Of a DNA stretch of 64,000 bases, positions 44,131 to 52,762 are shown piece by piece. The translations under genes were made by a program, and so were the position numbers. The notes under the pieces are model-generated. The model ran no database searches and had not been told where the DNA came from. It saw nothing but the letters and a program-made list of their open reading frames with translations. The stretch covers positions 372,001 to 436,000 of the forward strand of contig NZ_JBHUJS010000003.1 of NCBI RefSeq assembly GCF_042683405.1. The letters are read 5' to 3'. How positions within the stretch are numbered: position 1 is the first letter of the stretch; the number at the start of each line of letters is the position of its first letter. This stretch comes from Telluria sp042683405. GTDB taxonomy: Bacteria > Pseudomonadota > Gammaproteobacteria > Burkholderiales > Burkholderiaceae_D.

Positions 44131-45633
44131 TCAGCGGCGCCGCAGGATCGAGCCGAGGATGCCGCGGATGATCTCGCGTCCCACCTGCGAGCCAATGCTG
44201 CGCGCCGCGGACTTGACCATGGATTCGACCGGCGTTTCGCGGCGGCGGCTGCCGCTGCTGCCGCCCAGCATGCCATCGAACATGCCTGGTTCGCGCGCCG
44301 GCTCGGGCTGCGCGCGCGGGCGCGCTTTCGGCGCCGGCGCTTCCTGTTCCTCGACGCGGCGCGACAGGATCTCGTGCGCCGATTCGCGGTCGACCGTCTT
44401 CTCGTAGACGCCGGCGACCAGCGACTGCGCCATTACTTCGGCGCGTTCCGCCGCGCCGATCGGGCCGATCTGCGATGCGGGCGGCAGGATGAACGCGCGC
44501 TCCACCATGCGCGGACTGCCCTTCTCGTCGAGGAAGGACACCAGCGCCTCGCCCACGCCCAGTTCGGTGATCACTTGCGCCGTATCGAGCGCCGGATTGG
44601 GTCGGAAGGTCTCGGCGGCGGCCTTCACCGCTTTCTGGTCGCGCGGCGTGTAGGCGCGCAACGCATGCTGAACGCGGTTGCCCAGCTGTCCCAGCACCGT
44701 GTCCGGGATGTCGAGCGGATTCTGGGTGATGAAGAACACGCCCACGCCTTTCGAGCGGATCAGGCGCACCACCTGTTCGATCTTCTGCAGCAGGGCCTTG
44801 GGCGCATCGGCGAACAGCAGGTGCGCTTCGTCGAAGAAGAACACCAGCTTGGGCTTGTCCAGGTCGCCCACTTCCGGCAGGTTCTCGAACAGTTCGGCGA
44901 GCATCCACAGCAGGAACACGGAGTAGAGCTGCGGCGCGTGCAGCAGTTTGTCGGCGGCGAGGATGTTGACCACGCCCTTGCCGCGCGCGTCCGTCTGCAG
45001 CAGGTCGTCGATGTTGAGCATCGGCTCGCCGAAGAAGCGGTCGCCGCCCTGCTCTTCGATCGCCACCAGGCCGCGCTGGATCGCGCCGATGCTGGCCGGC
45101 GAGATGTTCCCGTAGGTGGTGCGGAATTCGGCAGCATTGTCGCCGACGTGACGAAGCATGGCACGCAGGTCGGCCAGGTCGAGCAGCAGCAGGCCGTTGT
45201 CGTCGGCGATCTTGAAGACCAGCTGCAGCACGCCTTCCTGCGTGTCGTTCAGGTTCAGCATGCGCGCCAGCAGCAGCGGGCCGAGGTCCGAGATGGTCGC
45301 ACGGACCGGGTGGCCCGCTTCGCCAAACACATCCCAGAAGGTGACCGGGCAGGCCGACCACGCCGGCGCATCCAGGCCCAGCTTCTGAAGCCGCGCCGCC
45401 ATCTTCTCCGATGGCTGGCCAGGCTTGGCCATGCCGGACAGGTCGCCCTTCACGTCCGCCATGAACACCGGCACGCCGATGTCGGAAAGCGCCTGCGCGA
45501 TCACCTGCAGCGTGACGGTCTTGCCGGTGCCGGTCGCGCCAGTAATGCATCCGTGGCGGTTGACGAGGTTCGACAGCAGTTCGAGGACGGCCGGCGGCTG
45601 GGTGGCTTGGGCGATGGGAAGCGCTTTTGGCAT
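44131..45633 (-). CDS. DUF853 HerA-like ATPase
   Basis: 500 residues. P-loop ATPase of the YjgR/DUF853 family, related to HerA/FtsK translocases: Walker A GATGTGKT (about 34-41), VFMADVKGDLSGMAKPG, Walker B LVFFFDEAHLLF and FFITQNPLDIP. A low-complexity Pro/Arg tail follows, ending SQVGREIIRGILGSILRRR. Probably a soluble hexameric ATPase; its cellular role is not established. It lies 118 bp downstream of the MerR-type gene on the same strand. Confidence 0.9.
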   Translation of the reverse strand: MPKALPIAQATQPPAVLELLSNLVNRHGCITGATGTGKTVTLQVIAQALSDIGVPVFMADVKGDLSGMAKPGQPSEKMAARLQKLGLDAPAWSACPVTFWDVFGEAGHPVRATISDLGPLLLARMLNLNDTQEGVLQLVFKIADDNGLLLLDLADLRAMLRHVGDNAAEFRTTYGNISPASIGAIQRGLVAIEEQGGDRFFGEPMLNIDDLLQTDARGKGVVNILAADKLLHAPQLYSVFLLWMLAELFENLPEVGDLDKPKLVFFFDEAHLLFADAPKALLQKIEQVVRLIRSKGVGVFFITQNPLDIPDTVLGQLGNRVQHALRAYTPRDQKAVKAAAETFRPNPALDTAQVITELGVGEALVSFLDEKGSPRMVERAFILPPASQIGPIGAAERAEVMAQSLVAGVYEKTVDRESAHEILSRRVEEQEAPAPKARPRAQPEPAREPGMFDGMLGGSSGSRRRETPVESMVKSAARSIGSQVGREIIRGILGSILRRR

Positions 45634-45751
45634 GGGATTCTCGCGGTGGTGGCCGGACCATCCGGCTCATGCACGTGAGTCTACAACGAAGTGCGCAGCG
45701 CGCGCCGCGTCAGGGGAGCGTCCCCGGCTTTCAGGCGCGCGGGGCCGGCGA

Positions 45752-46681
45752 CTAAGGACCGGGCTTGCCTGCCCTGCGCCGCCATTCGGCCACCTGCTCG
45801 CCCGCCGTGGCCAGGTCGACGTGGCGCAGGCCGGGCAGCGAGCAGCGCGCCAGGCCCACCGCCGTTCCGCCGCACCACAGTTCGACGCCGGGCGGCCGCG
45901 TCGCGGACAGCTCGGACAGGCCGGCGAGCATCTGCTGCGTATTGCTCGCGATCGAGAACGACAGGGCCACGACGTCGGCCTGCCCGGCGGCGCGGGCGAT
46001 GTCGGCGACCGGCAGGCTGACGCCCAGCGGGACGCAGTGCGCGCCTTCCAGCGTGAATATGGCTTCGGCCATCAGCAGGCCGATGCTGTGCTGCTCCTGC
46101 GGGAAAGTGGTCAGCACGATGACCGGGCCGCTGTGCCCGGACGCCGGGATGCCGGCGATCCCGACGCGCAGCACGTTCTGGAGCACTTCGGTGAACAGGT
46201 GCTCCTCGTAGACCTGGAAGGTGCCGCGCTCCCAGCAATCGCCCACCGCGGTCACCAGCGGCGCTGCGATCTCCAGGACGAAGTCGCGCAGGCCGCGCCG
46301 GGCCATGGCTTCCATCAGGCCGGTGCGCAGCGACACGATGCGGTGCAGGCGGCAGTCTTCCAGATAGGCCGACAGCTCTTCGGTATGCACGCCGCGGCTC
46401 CACGGGCCCTGCCCTTCGAAGGCACGTTCGGAGAGCGCCGCCAGTTCCTCGCTGCCCAGCGCCAGCAGCTTGCCGGGGCGGTGGCCCTTGTCCATCAGGC
46501 GCTTGATATGGCGCAGCCGCGCCACCTGGTCGGCCGGGTAGAGGCGGTCGCCGTTGGCATCGCGCAGGGGCCGGGGAAAACCGTAGCGGCGCTCCCAGAC
46601 CCGCAAGGTGTCCTTGCCCAATCCGGTATCGCGTTCGACTGCCGCGATGGGCAGGTTGATCATGTTGTTGGTGGCGCTCAT
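45752..46681 (-). CDS. MerR family regulator with B12-binding domain (CarH/LitR-like)
   Basis: 309 residues. N-terminal MerR winged helix (about 10-75; GLGKDTLRVWERRYGFPRP), a helical B12 cap (about 95-180) and a cobalamin-binding Rossmann domain (about 185-305). The cap shows W-x9-EH with Trp150, Glu160 and His161, and the B12 domain shows E-x-H-x-x-G with His198. Both motifs mark the adenosylcobalamin light sensors CarH and LitR. Likely a light- or B12-responsive repressor. It is divergent from the diheme peroxidase operon; a 17-bp palindrome in between (46705-46721) is its probable operator. Confidence 0.87.
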   Translation of the reverse strand: MSATNNMINLPIAAVERDTGLGKDTLRVWERRYGFPRPLRDANGDRLYPADQVARLRHIKRLMDKGHRPGKLLALGSEELAALSERAFEGQGPWSRGVHTEELSAYLEDCRLHRIVSLRTGLMEAMARRGLRDFVLEIAAPLVTAVGDCWERGTFQVYEEHLFTEVLQNVLRVGIAGIPASGHSGPVIVLTTFPQEQHSIGLLMAEAIFTLEGAHCVPLGVSLPVADIARAAGQADVVALSFSIASNTQQMLAGLSELSATRPPGVELWCGGTAVGLARCSLPGLRHVDLATAGEQVAEWRRRAGKPGP

Positions 46682-46704
46682 AGCGGTGCGAATTGTACCC
46701 TCAA

Positions 46705-46721
46705 ATTTGTCCTAGACAAAT
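46705..46721. promoter_or_regulatory. Candidate operator of the CarH/LitR-like regulator
   Basis: Perfect 7-bp arms ATTTGTC and GACAAAT around CTA, in the divergent gap. It ends one base before the -35 box of the peroxidase promoter, and lies 24-40 bp upstream of the regulator's own start codon. It could control both directions. Confidence 0.65.
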
Positions 46722-46722
46722 G

Positions 46723-46751
46723 TTGACATCAGGAAATAAACGTTTTAGTAT
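46723..46751 (+). promoter_or_regulatory. Sigma-70 promoter of the peroxidase operon
   Basis: Perfect -35 TTGACA (46723-46728), 17-nt spacer, -10 TAGTAT (46746-46751). Transcription would begin near 46758, 28 bp before the ATG. Confidence 0.75.
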
Positions 46752-46785
46752 GCACATCTTTCATTGACCGGTTACGTGATCCGCC

Positions 46786-47811
46786 ATGCAAACTGCCCTG
46801 CGCACTGCCCTCCTGACCCTCCTGCTGGCCACGGCCGCCGTGCATGCCGCCCCGTCCGTGCCCAAGGCCGGTCCAGCCGACCAGGAATGGAAGCTCGGCA
46901 AGGCGCTGCCTCACCCAGCGGACAACGCCGCCACGCCGGCCCGGGTAGCGCTGGGCAAGGCGCTGTTCTTCGATCCGCGCCTGTCGGGCAACGGCACCGT
47001 GTCCTGCGCCAGCTGCCACCACCCTGGGCTGGGCTGGTCTGACGGCCAGAAGAAGTCGATCGGCATCAACGGCCAGCGCCTGGATCGCGCGGCGCCCACC
47101 ATCGTCAACGTGGCCTTCAACACCCAGTTCATGTGGGACGGACGCGCCAGGTCGCTGGAGGACCAGGCCACCGGCCCGCTCGCCTCGCCGCAGGAGATGT
47201 CGACCGACTTCCAGCACATGAAGCTGATGCTTGCCTCGCTCGAGGGCTACCGCACGATGTTCGCCGCCGCCTACCCCGGCGAAGCGGTATCGGAGCGGAC
47301 CGTGGCGAAGGCGCTTGCGGCGTTCCAGCGCACGGTGGTCTCGCGCGACTCGCGCTTCGACCAGTGGCTGGGCGGGAAGCGCGGCGCGATCACGCAGCAG
47401 GAGTACCGCGGCTACCAGCTCTTCAAGGGCAAGGCCAACTGCGCTGCCTGCCACTCGGGACCGAACTTCACCGACAACGGCTTCCATAACATTGGCGTGG
47501 CGCAGGGCGGGCATGAGGATGTGGGCCGCTACAAGCTGCGCGCGCTGCCTTCCATGAAAGGCGCGTTCAAGACGCCCACGCTGCGCGACGTCGCCCTCAC
47601 CGCGCCGTACTTCCGCGACGGTTCCGCCGCCACGCTGCGCGAGGTGGTCGAGCACTACAACGCGGGCGGCGCGCAGCCGGCTCCGGCCAACCTGTCGCCG
47701 GAAGTCCGGCCGCTGCAACTGACTCCCGCCGAAGTCGACGACCTGGTCGCATTCATGAAGACGCTGACCGGCCGCCAGAAGCCGGTCACGGTTCCCGTAT
47801 TGCCGCAATAA
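46786..47811 (+). CDS. Diheme cytochrome c peroxidase (CcpA/MauG family)
   Basis: 341 residues, with a signal peptide ending AAVHA. Two heme c motifs, CASCH (N-terminal heme) and CAACH (C-terminal heme), lie about 140 residues apart, as usual for the family; FKTPTLRDVALTAPYFRDGS is the family C-terminal signature. It would reduce peroxide, or oxidise a partner like MauG, in the periplasm using electrons from a small donor. The cupredoxin and cytochrome c encoded downstream are natural donors. Under the probable control of the B12-binding regulator. Confidence 0.9.
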   Translation: MQTALRTALLTLLLATAAVHAAPSVPKAGPADQEWKLGKALPHPADNAATPARVALGKALFFDPRLSGNGTVSCASCHHPGLGWSDGQKKSIGINGQRLDRAAPTIVNVAFNTQFMWDGRARSLEDQATGPLASPQEMSTDFQHMKLMLASLEGYRTMFAAAYPGEAVSERTVAKALAAFQRTVVSRDSRFDQWLGGKRGAITQQEYRGYQLFKGKANCAACHSGPNFTDNGFHNIGVAQGGHEDVGRYKLRALPSMKGAFKTPTLRDVALTAPYFRDGSAATLREVVEHYNAGGAQPAPANLSPEVRPLQLTPAEVDDLVAFMKTLTGRQKPVTVPVLPQ

Positions 47812-47843
47812 CGCACCCTCTCCCCACCAGCAAAGGAATCACC

Positions 47844-48164
47844 ATGAACATCCGCGTTCCCGCCCTCGCCGTCGTCGCATGCCTGCTCGCGCACACCGCC
47901 CACGCCGGTGAACATATCGTGTCTCAAAAGGGCAAGGCCTTCTCGCAGCCGACCATCAAGGTCAAGGCCGGCGAGTCGGTCAAGTTCGTCAACGACGACG
48001 CCTTCTCGCACAATGTGTTCTCGCTGTCCGAGGCCAAGAGCTTCGACCTGGGCACCTACGCCAAGGGCGCATCCAAGAGCGTCACCTTCGACAAGCCGGG
48101 CAAGGTGGAAGTCGAGTGCGCGATCCATCCGGACATGCGCATGACGGTCGAGGTCAGCAAGTGA
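47844..48164 (+). CDS. Periplasmic cupredoxin (plastocyanin/azurin-like)
   Basis: 106 residues with a signal peptide ending AHAGE. A single type 1 copper domain: His in DDAFSHNVFS and the Cys-His-Met cluster VECAIHPDMRM give the four ligands. It resembles the small blue-copper proteins found next to methylamine-type and peroxidase genes. Lies 32 bp after the peroxidase gene and overlaps the cytochrome c gene by 4 nt (GTGA), so it probably passes electrons between them. Confidence 0.9.
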   Translation: MNIRVPALAVVACLLAHTAHAGEHIVSQKGKAFSQPTIKVKAGESVKFVNDDAFSHNVFSLSEAKSFDLGTYAKGASKSVTFDKPGKVEVECAIHPDMRMTVEVSK

Positions 48165-48568
48165 TCACGCGCGCCGCACTGGCGGCCGCCACACTGCTCT
48201 GCATGGCCGGAGCGGGCGCTTCGTCCCCGCAGGCCCCCGCGGCCCAGCCGGGCGCGCAGACGGGCGCACTGCTGCCGCGCGACAGCCGCGACGCGGCGGT
48301 GTTTCGCGGCGGCCTGGTGTACAGCAGCTATTGCGTGACCTGCCACGGCATCAACGCAGACGGCAACGGCCGCGCGGCCCGGCTGTACACGCCGCGCCCG
48401 GCCAACCTGCGCACCACCGACAAGAACGATGCCTATGTCGAACTGATCGTCCGGAAAGGCGGCGAAGCGATCGGCCGCTCCGCCAAGATGCCTCCATGGG
48501 AAGAAGAGCTCACCAATGAACAAGTTCGCGATGTCGTTGCCTTTATCCGTTCCATCAACGCGCAGTAA
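48161..48568 (+). CDS. Periplasmic monoheme cytochrome c
   Basis: 135 residues from GTG 48161, in a GTGA overlap with the cupredoxin stop. Signal peptide, then a class I cytochrome c domain with heme motif CVTCH and distal Met in AKMPPWEEELTNEQVRDVVAFIRS. An electron carrier for the peroxidase or the cupredoxin. The C-terminus overlaps the start of the chemoreceptor gene by 53 nt. Confidence 0.88.
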   Translation: MITRAALAAATLLCMAGAGASSPQAPAAQPGAQTGALLPRDSRDAAVFRGGLVYSSYCVTCHGINADGNGRAARLYTPRPANLRTTDKNDAYVELIVRKGGEAIGRSAKMPPWEEELTNEQVRDVVAFIRSINAQ

Positions 48569-50504
48569 GGCGGCCGCGCCGGCGCGCGATCCGCTACTGT
48601 TCGCGCCCGGCGTGCGGCTGTTCCGCCGTCTTGATTTCGGCGCCAAGGCGCTGCTGATCTCGGCGGTGCTGGCGCTGCCTGCGCTGCTGCTGGGCGCCAG
48701 CCTGGTGCGTTCCAGCGCACAGGAACTGGCGCATATGCAGGATGAGCTGGACGGCCTGCGGGTGGTTGACGCCCTGCTGCCCCTGATCGAGACGACCAGT
48801 GCCCAGCGTGACCTGGCCATGCAGGCCGCACGCGGCGGCGCAGCCGGAGAGGACAGAGCCCAGGCCTACGCCGGCCATCACGCCAGGGTGCTCGCAGCGC
48901 TGGCCTCAACCAGCCGCCCTTTCGCCGATCGGGAAACGGTGGAGCGCATTCCGGCCCTCCTGCCTGCCCTGCCGCAGCCCGGCACCGATCCGGTGGAGGC
49001 GCTGGAAATCCACTCGCAACTGGTCGCCGACCAGCTGGCCCTGCTGAAGGCGGTGCGCTCGGCTGCACACCTGGCGGAGGACAGCGACGGCGTCAACCGC
49101 GCACTGCTGCACGCGGCGCTGGCCGGCGTGCCGGAGCTGAACGACCGCATCGCCTTCGTCCGCTCGCTCGGCATGCATGCGATGCAGGCCGGCGCCATCG
49201 ATCCCGCGCAGCAGCGCATGCTCACCGACCGCCTGCCGCTGCTGGAATACCTGGAAGCGGAGCTGTATGAGGATGCGCAAGTCGCGCTGACGGCCGACCC
49301 CGCGCTGGCCGCACGCCTGGGCAAGGAACTGCCAAGCGCCTCCGAACTGCGTGCACTGGCGCGGCGCTACCTGCTGGGCGACGTTGTCAGCGGCGACCCG
49401 GCACGCATCGACCGCGCTGCGGGCCGCGCCATCGACGGCTTCCTGTCGCTGCAGCGCACGGCACTGGCGATCGCGAGCGCGCGGCTGGAACAGCGCGCGG
49501 ACAAGGTAGCCGGCCAGCGCAACCTGCTGTTCGGCGTGGTCGCCGGCAGCTTCCTGCTGGCCGCCTACCTGTTCTGGTCCTTCTACCTGGTGACGGGCGG
49601 AGGACTGAACCTGGTGAAGCTGCACCTGCGCGAAATGGCGGCCGGCGACCTGCGCCACCGGCCGGCGGAACCGGCCGGCACCGACGAAGCGGCCCAGGTT
49701 ATGCGCGACCTGCGCAAGGCGCACGCGGCGATCCGCAAGCTCATTCTCAGCGTGCACGACTCGGCGGACCAGCTCACTGCAACCAGCGCCGAAATCGCGG
49801 GAGCGGCCAACGACCTGAACGACCGCACCCACGAATCGGCGACGCAGCTGGAAGACCAAGCCGCATCGATGGAGCAGATCCGCTCCCAGGTCAGCGGCAA
49901 TGCCGAGCGTGCGCAGGCCGCCGCCGTGTTCGCGGGCGAGAACGCGGCAGTCGCGGCGCGCGGCGGCGCGGCCATCGGCGGCGTGGTGGCGACCATGCGC
50001 GACATCCAGGCCGCCTCCGCGCGCATCGGCGACATCGTCAGCGTCATCGACGGCATCGCGTTCCAGACCAACCTGCTGGCGCTCAATGCCGCGGTCGAAG
50101 CGGCGCGGGCCGGCGAGGCGGGCCGCGGCTTCGCCGTGGTGGCGGCGGAGGTGCGCGGCCTGGCGCAACGCAGCGCGCAGGCTGCCAAGCAGATCGAAGT
50201 GCTGGTGCGCGACACGGTGGCGCGGATCGATGCCGGCGCGCGCGCAGCCGGGGAAGCCGGGCAGACGATGGAATCGGTGGTCGGCAATGCCGACAAGATC
50301 ACGCACTTCATGGGCGAGATCGTGACCGCCGCGCGCGAGCAGTCGATCGGCGTGGCGCGCGCCGGCCGGGCAGCGGCGGAACTGGACGACAACACGCGCC
50401 AGAACCTGGCGCTGGTGGAGCGCACCAGCGCCACCGCGGAGTCGCTGCTCGAACAGGCGGACCAACTGCAACTGCATTTAAGCCACTTCAAGTTCGTGGC
50501 CTGA
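48516..50504 (+). CDS. Methyl-accepting chemotaxis protein
   Basis: 662 residues if the start at 48516 is used; ATG 48531 is an alternative that shortens the overlap with the cytochrome gene. TM1 about 43-65, a periplasmic helical sensor region of about 270 residues, TM2 about 337-358, HAMP-like linker and an MCP signalling domain with the hairpin tip IDGIAFQTNLLALNAAVEAAR. No C-terminal CheR pentapeptide. Overlap with the peroxidase-cupredoxin-cytochrome operon suggests cotranscription, perhaps energy or redox taxis; this is inference. Confidence 0.9.
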   Translation: MNKFAMSLPLSVPSTRSKAAAPARDPLLFAPGVRLFRRLDFGAKALLISAVLALPALLLGASLVRSSAQELAHMQDELDGLRVVDALLPLIETTSAQRDLAMQAARGGAAGEDRAQAYAGHHARVLAALASTSRPFADRETVERIPALLPALPQPGTDPVEALEIHSQLVADQLALLKAVRSAAHLAEDSDGVNRALLHAALAGVPELNDRIAFVRSLGMHAMQAGAIDPAQQRMLTDRLPLLEYLEAELYEDAQVALTADPALAARLGKELPSASELRALARRYLLGDVVSGDPARIDRAAGRAIDGFLSLQRTALAIASARLEQRADKVAGQRNLLFGVVAGSFLLAAYLFWSFYLVTGGGLNLVKLHLREMAAGDLRHRPAEPAGTDEAAQVMRDLRKAHAAIRKLILSVHDSADQLTATSAEIAGAANDLNDRTHESATQLEDQAASMEQIRSQVSGNAERAQAAAVFAGENAAVAARGGAAIGGVVATMRDIQAASARIGDIVSVIDGIAFQTNLLALNAAVEAARAGEAGRGFAVVAAEVRGLAQRSAQAAKQIEVLVRDTVARIDAGARAAGEAGQTMESVVGNADKITHFMGEIVTAAREQSIGVARAGRAAAELDDNTRQNLALVERTSATAESLLEQADQLQLHLSHFKFVA

Positions 50505-50576
50505 TCCTTTTGCCGCAGGCTGCACAAGCGCGGGTAATTCGTTTACGCTGGGAGTTTTTAACCAGGAGTAGTGGAC

Positions 50577-50999
50577 ATGAAGAAGATCATGGCGATGGCG
50601 GTGCTGGCAGCTGGTTTCCTCGGTGCGGGCGCCGCGCTCGCGCGCTCGGATGCGGACAAGGCCACGGCGCAGGACGTGGCGACCACCTGGGTGGCGATGA
50701 CCGATGCCGCCAAATACGGCGACAGCTGGGACAAGGGCGGCGCAATGATGCAGTCGATGGTGACCAAGGAGCAGTGGGAAGCCGCGCTGACGCAGGTGCG
50801 CTCGCCGCTGGGCGCGGTCAAGTCGCGCACGCTCAAGTCGGCGGACTACACCACCACGCTGCCCGGCGCGCCGCAGGGCGAGTACGTCGTCATCAAGTAT
50901 GCGACCTCGTTCGAGAACAAGCCGGACATGACCGAGACCATCATCCCCATGAAGGACAAGGACGGCGCCTGGCGCGTCTCCGGCTACTTTATCAAGTAA
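50577..50999 (+). CDS. DUF4019 domain secreted protein
   Basis: 140 residues from ATG 50577 (GGAG eight bases upstream). Signal peptide ending AALA, then the DUF4019 pattern: DVATTWVAMTDAAKYGDSWD near the start and EYVVIKYATSFENKPDMTETIIPMKDKDG towards the end, with VSGYFIK at the end. Function unknown for the family; probably periplasmic. Convergent with the next gene. Confidence 0.85.
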   Translation: MKKIMAMAVLAAGFLGAGAALARSDADKATAQDVATTWVAMTDAAKYGDSWDKGGAMMQSMVTKEQWEAALTQVRSPLGAVKSRTLKSADYTTTLPGAPQGEYVVIKYATSFENKPDMTETIIPMKDKDGAWRVSGYFIK

Positions 51000-51008
51000 G
51001 AGTGCCGC

Positions 51009-51041
51009 GGCTTGCGGGCCCGCTCGTGCGGACCGCAAGCC
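51009..51041. terminator. Hairpin between convergent genes
   Basis: Stem ggcttgcgg / ccgcaagcc with a 15-nt GC-rich loop, right after the DUF4019 stop. It lacks a T-run, so intrinsic termination is uncertain. Confidence 0.45.
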
Positions 51042-51056
51042 CGGAACGGCGCGCGG

Positions 51057-51548
51057 TCAGCGCGCGTGGATGCTGTCGATGGTGTAGCTCCACTTCATCT
51101 GCCCGCGCACGGTCGGCGACGCCTTGTCGAAGGCCACCAGCTCATCGAAGTCGCGTGCATGACCCGGCGGGACCGTGGGGGCGATGCGGGCGCTGCCCTC
51201 CCCGATCGTCACGCAGGTGGGCGCGGCGGGAGCCATCGTGCAGTCCTCGACCTTGACCGTGAAGGCGATGCCAGTCAGCGTGTGCCGGGGCGACCGGTTC
51301 ACCACCCGGCCGGACAATCGGTATGAGTTCGCGTAGCCCGGCTTGAGCGACACGTCCGACATCTGCAGCTCCGACGGCTTGATCCGGGTCAGCGACTCCT
51401 CCGTCTCCTTGCGCGTCTCCATCTGCTCGAACACGATCAGCACGATCGCGCCTGCGATCAGCAAGCCCGCAACGATGCGGAACGCGACCGACTTGATGAG
51501 GATCGCGGCGATCACGAGACCGATGAGGATACCGAAAAACAGAGCCAT
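51057..51548 (-). CDS. Small membrane-anchored protein, function unknown
   Basis: 163 residues. Two hydrophobic helices (about 2-20 and 24-42) then a soluble domain of about 110 residues with a beta-sandwich feel (SYRLSGRVVNRSPRHTLTGIAFTVKVEDC), like FxLYD or DUF2393-type domains. I do not recognise the family with certainty. Confidence 0.7.
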   Translation of the reverse strand: MALFFGILIGLVIAAILIKSVAFRIVAGLLIAGAIVLIVFEQMETRKETEESLTRIKPSELQMSDVSLKPGYANSYRLSGRVVNRSPRHTLTGIAFTVKVEDCTMAPAAPTCVTIGEGSARIAPTVPPGHARDFDELVAFDKASPTVRGQMKWSYTIDSIHAR

Positions 51549-51623
51549 GAATTATTCCTGGGCCGACGGGAAAAGGAACATTCTACTCATGCGGCATGGA
51601 TAGCGGGTGACTATCCGGCCCTG

Positions 51624-51875
51624 TCACTGCACTTTGAGCTGCGTGAGCGCGAAGCCGATCTGCTCGATCGCATCGACCGCCTTGTCCAGGCTGCGGAAGA
51701 TGCACGGCTGGAGCGTCTGGACATCGAGCAGCATGCCCGCGTCGCCGCGCGCGCCGGCCAGGCGCAGGGTCCATTCGTTCTTGCTCATCGGGACGCGCAC
51801 CAGCAGTGCGCCAGTCAGGAGGCCCAGCGAAAAGTCGCGGCGGGCCTGTTCCATCGTTCGATTACATTCAACCAT
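51624..51875 (-). CDS. Small conserved-looking hypothetical protein
   Basis: 83 residues from ATG 51875 (or 76 from ATG 51854). Balanced composition with LDVQTLQPCIFRSLDKAVDAIEQIGF near the C-terminus, so likely real, with a mixed alpha/beta fold. No recognised domain and no signal peptide. Confidence 0.6.
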   Translation of the reverse strand: MVECNRTMEQARRDFSLGLLTGALLVRVPMSKNEWTLRLAGARGDAGMLLDVQTLQPCIFRSLDKAVDAIEQIGFALTQLKVQ

Positions 51876-51974
51876 GTGCGGGATCCGGGTGCCAAAAGCG
51901 CCCCATCATATCCGCCCGGGCAGGACTGCGGAAGGCCTTCGACCGCAGGATTCGACGTCGCCATGGCACGTTCG

Positions 51975-52508
51975 TTATGCGCCCAGCCTCTCCAGCGCCG
52001 CCGCCGCATCCGCGGCTCCCATCGTCCTCGCATAGTCCAGGGCCGTCATTCCCCGCGCATCGGCCGCATCGAGCCGGGCGCCGCGACGCACCAGCAGCTC
52101 CACGATTTCCACGCGGTTGAACATCGCTGCGAACATCAGCGCCGTCTTCCCGTCCGGTCCCGGGCTCTCGACGTCGGCGCCATGGTCCAGCAGCGCCAGC
52201 ACCATCGGCACATTGCCCTTGAAGGCGGCGCCTGCCATCGGCGTCTGCCCCATATCGTTCGGCACCGAGGGATCGGCGCCATGGTCCAGCAGCAGGTTCG
52301 CCGTCTCCAGGTGGCCGTGGTAGCTCGCCAGCATGATCAGGCTGTCGCCGCGCTGGTTGCGGAAGTTGGTCGGTGCGCCCTTTTCGATCAGGGGCCGCAG
52401 CGTGCGCGCGTCGCCCGCGCGCACCAGTTCGAACATGTCCTGGATGAATTCCAAGGTTTCGCTGTCCATGGACCTGCCGCCTGCGGCGGATGTCGTTTCG
52501 CTGTGCAC
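51975..52508 (-). CDS. Ankyrin repeat protein
   Basis: 177 residues from GTG 52508, which has GGGAGG four bases upstream; ATG 52469 (MDSETLEF) is the alternative. Four ankyrin repeats, e.g. NQRGDSLIMLASYHGHLETANLLLDHGADP and GKTALMFAAMFNRVEIVELLVRRGARLD. Probably cytoplasmic; protein-protein binding role. The 254-bp gap 52509-52762 upstream holds nothing else that I can identify beyond the promoters of this gene and the ABC transporter. Confidence 0.82.
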   Translation of the reverse strand: MHSETTSAAGGRSMDSETLEFIQDMFELVRAGDARTLRPLIEKGAPTNFRNQRGDSLIMLASYHGHLETANLLLDHGADPSVPNDMGQTPMAGAAFKGNVPMVLALLDHGADVESPGPDGKTALMFAAMFNRVEIVELLVRRGARLDAADARGMTALDYARTMGAADAAAALERLGA

Positions 52509-52762
52509 ATATCCTCCCTGCAATAAAGCTGAGCTGAAAGTGTACGTGAGCACAGCCGATAGAGACGCACAATCAAACTCACCAGTCCAATTAACTTCCG
52601 CACCTTGATTGCAGCGTCGCGCGATCGGCAATGCGATGCGAGCAGGCCGCTACAGGATAAGTACGCCTGCGTCATCGCACGTTGTCCCAACGTGGCTAAC
52701 CGAACCGTACGATCCGGCGCCGCCGCGCATACTGGAGCCTGTCTGATGGCAGATGGACCCGT

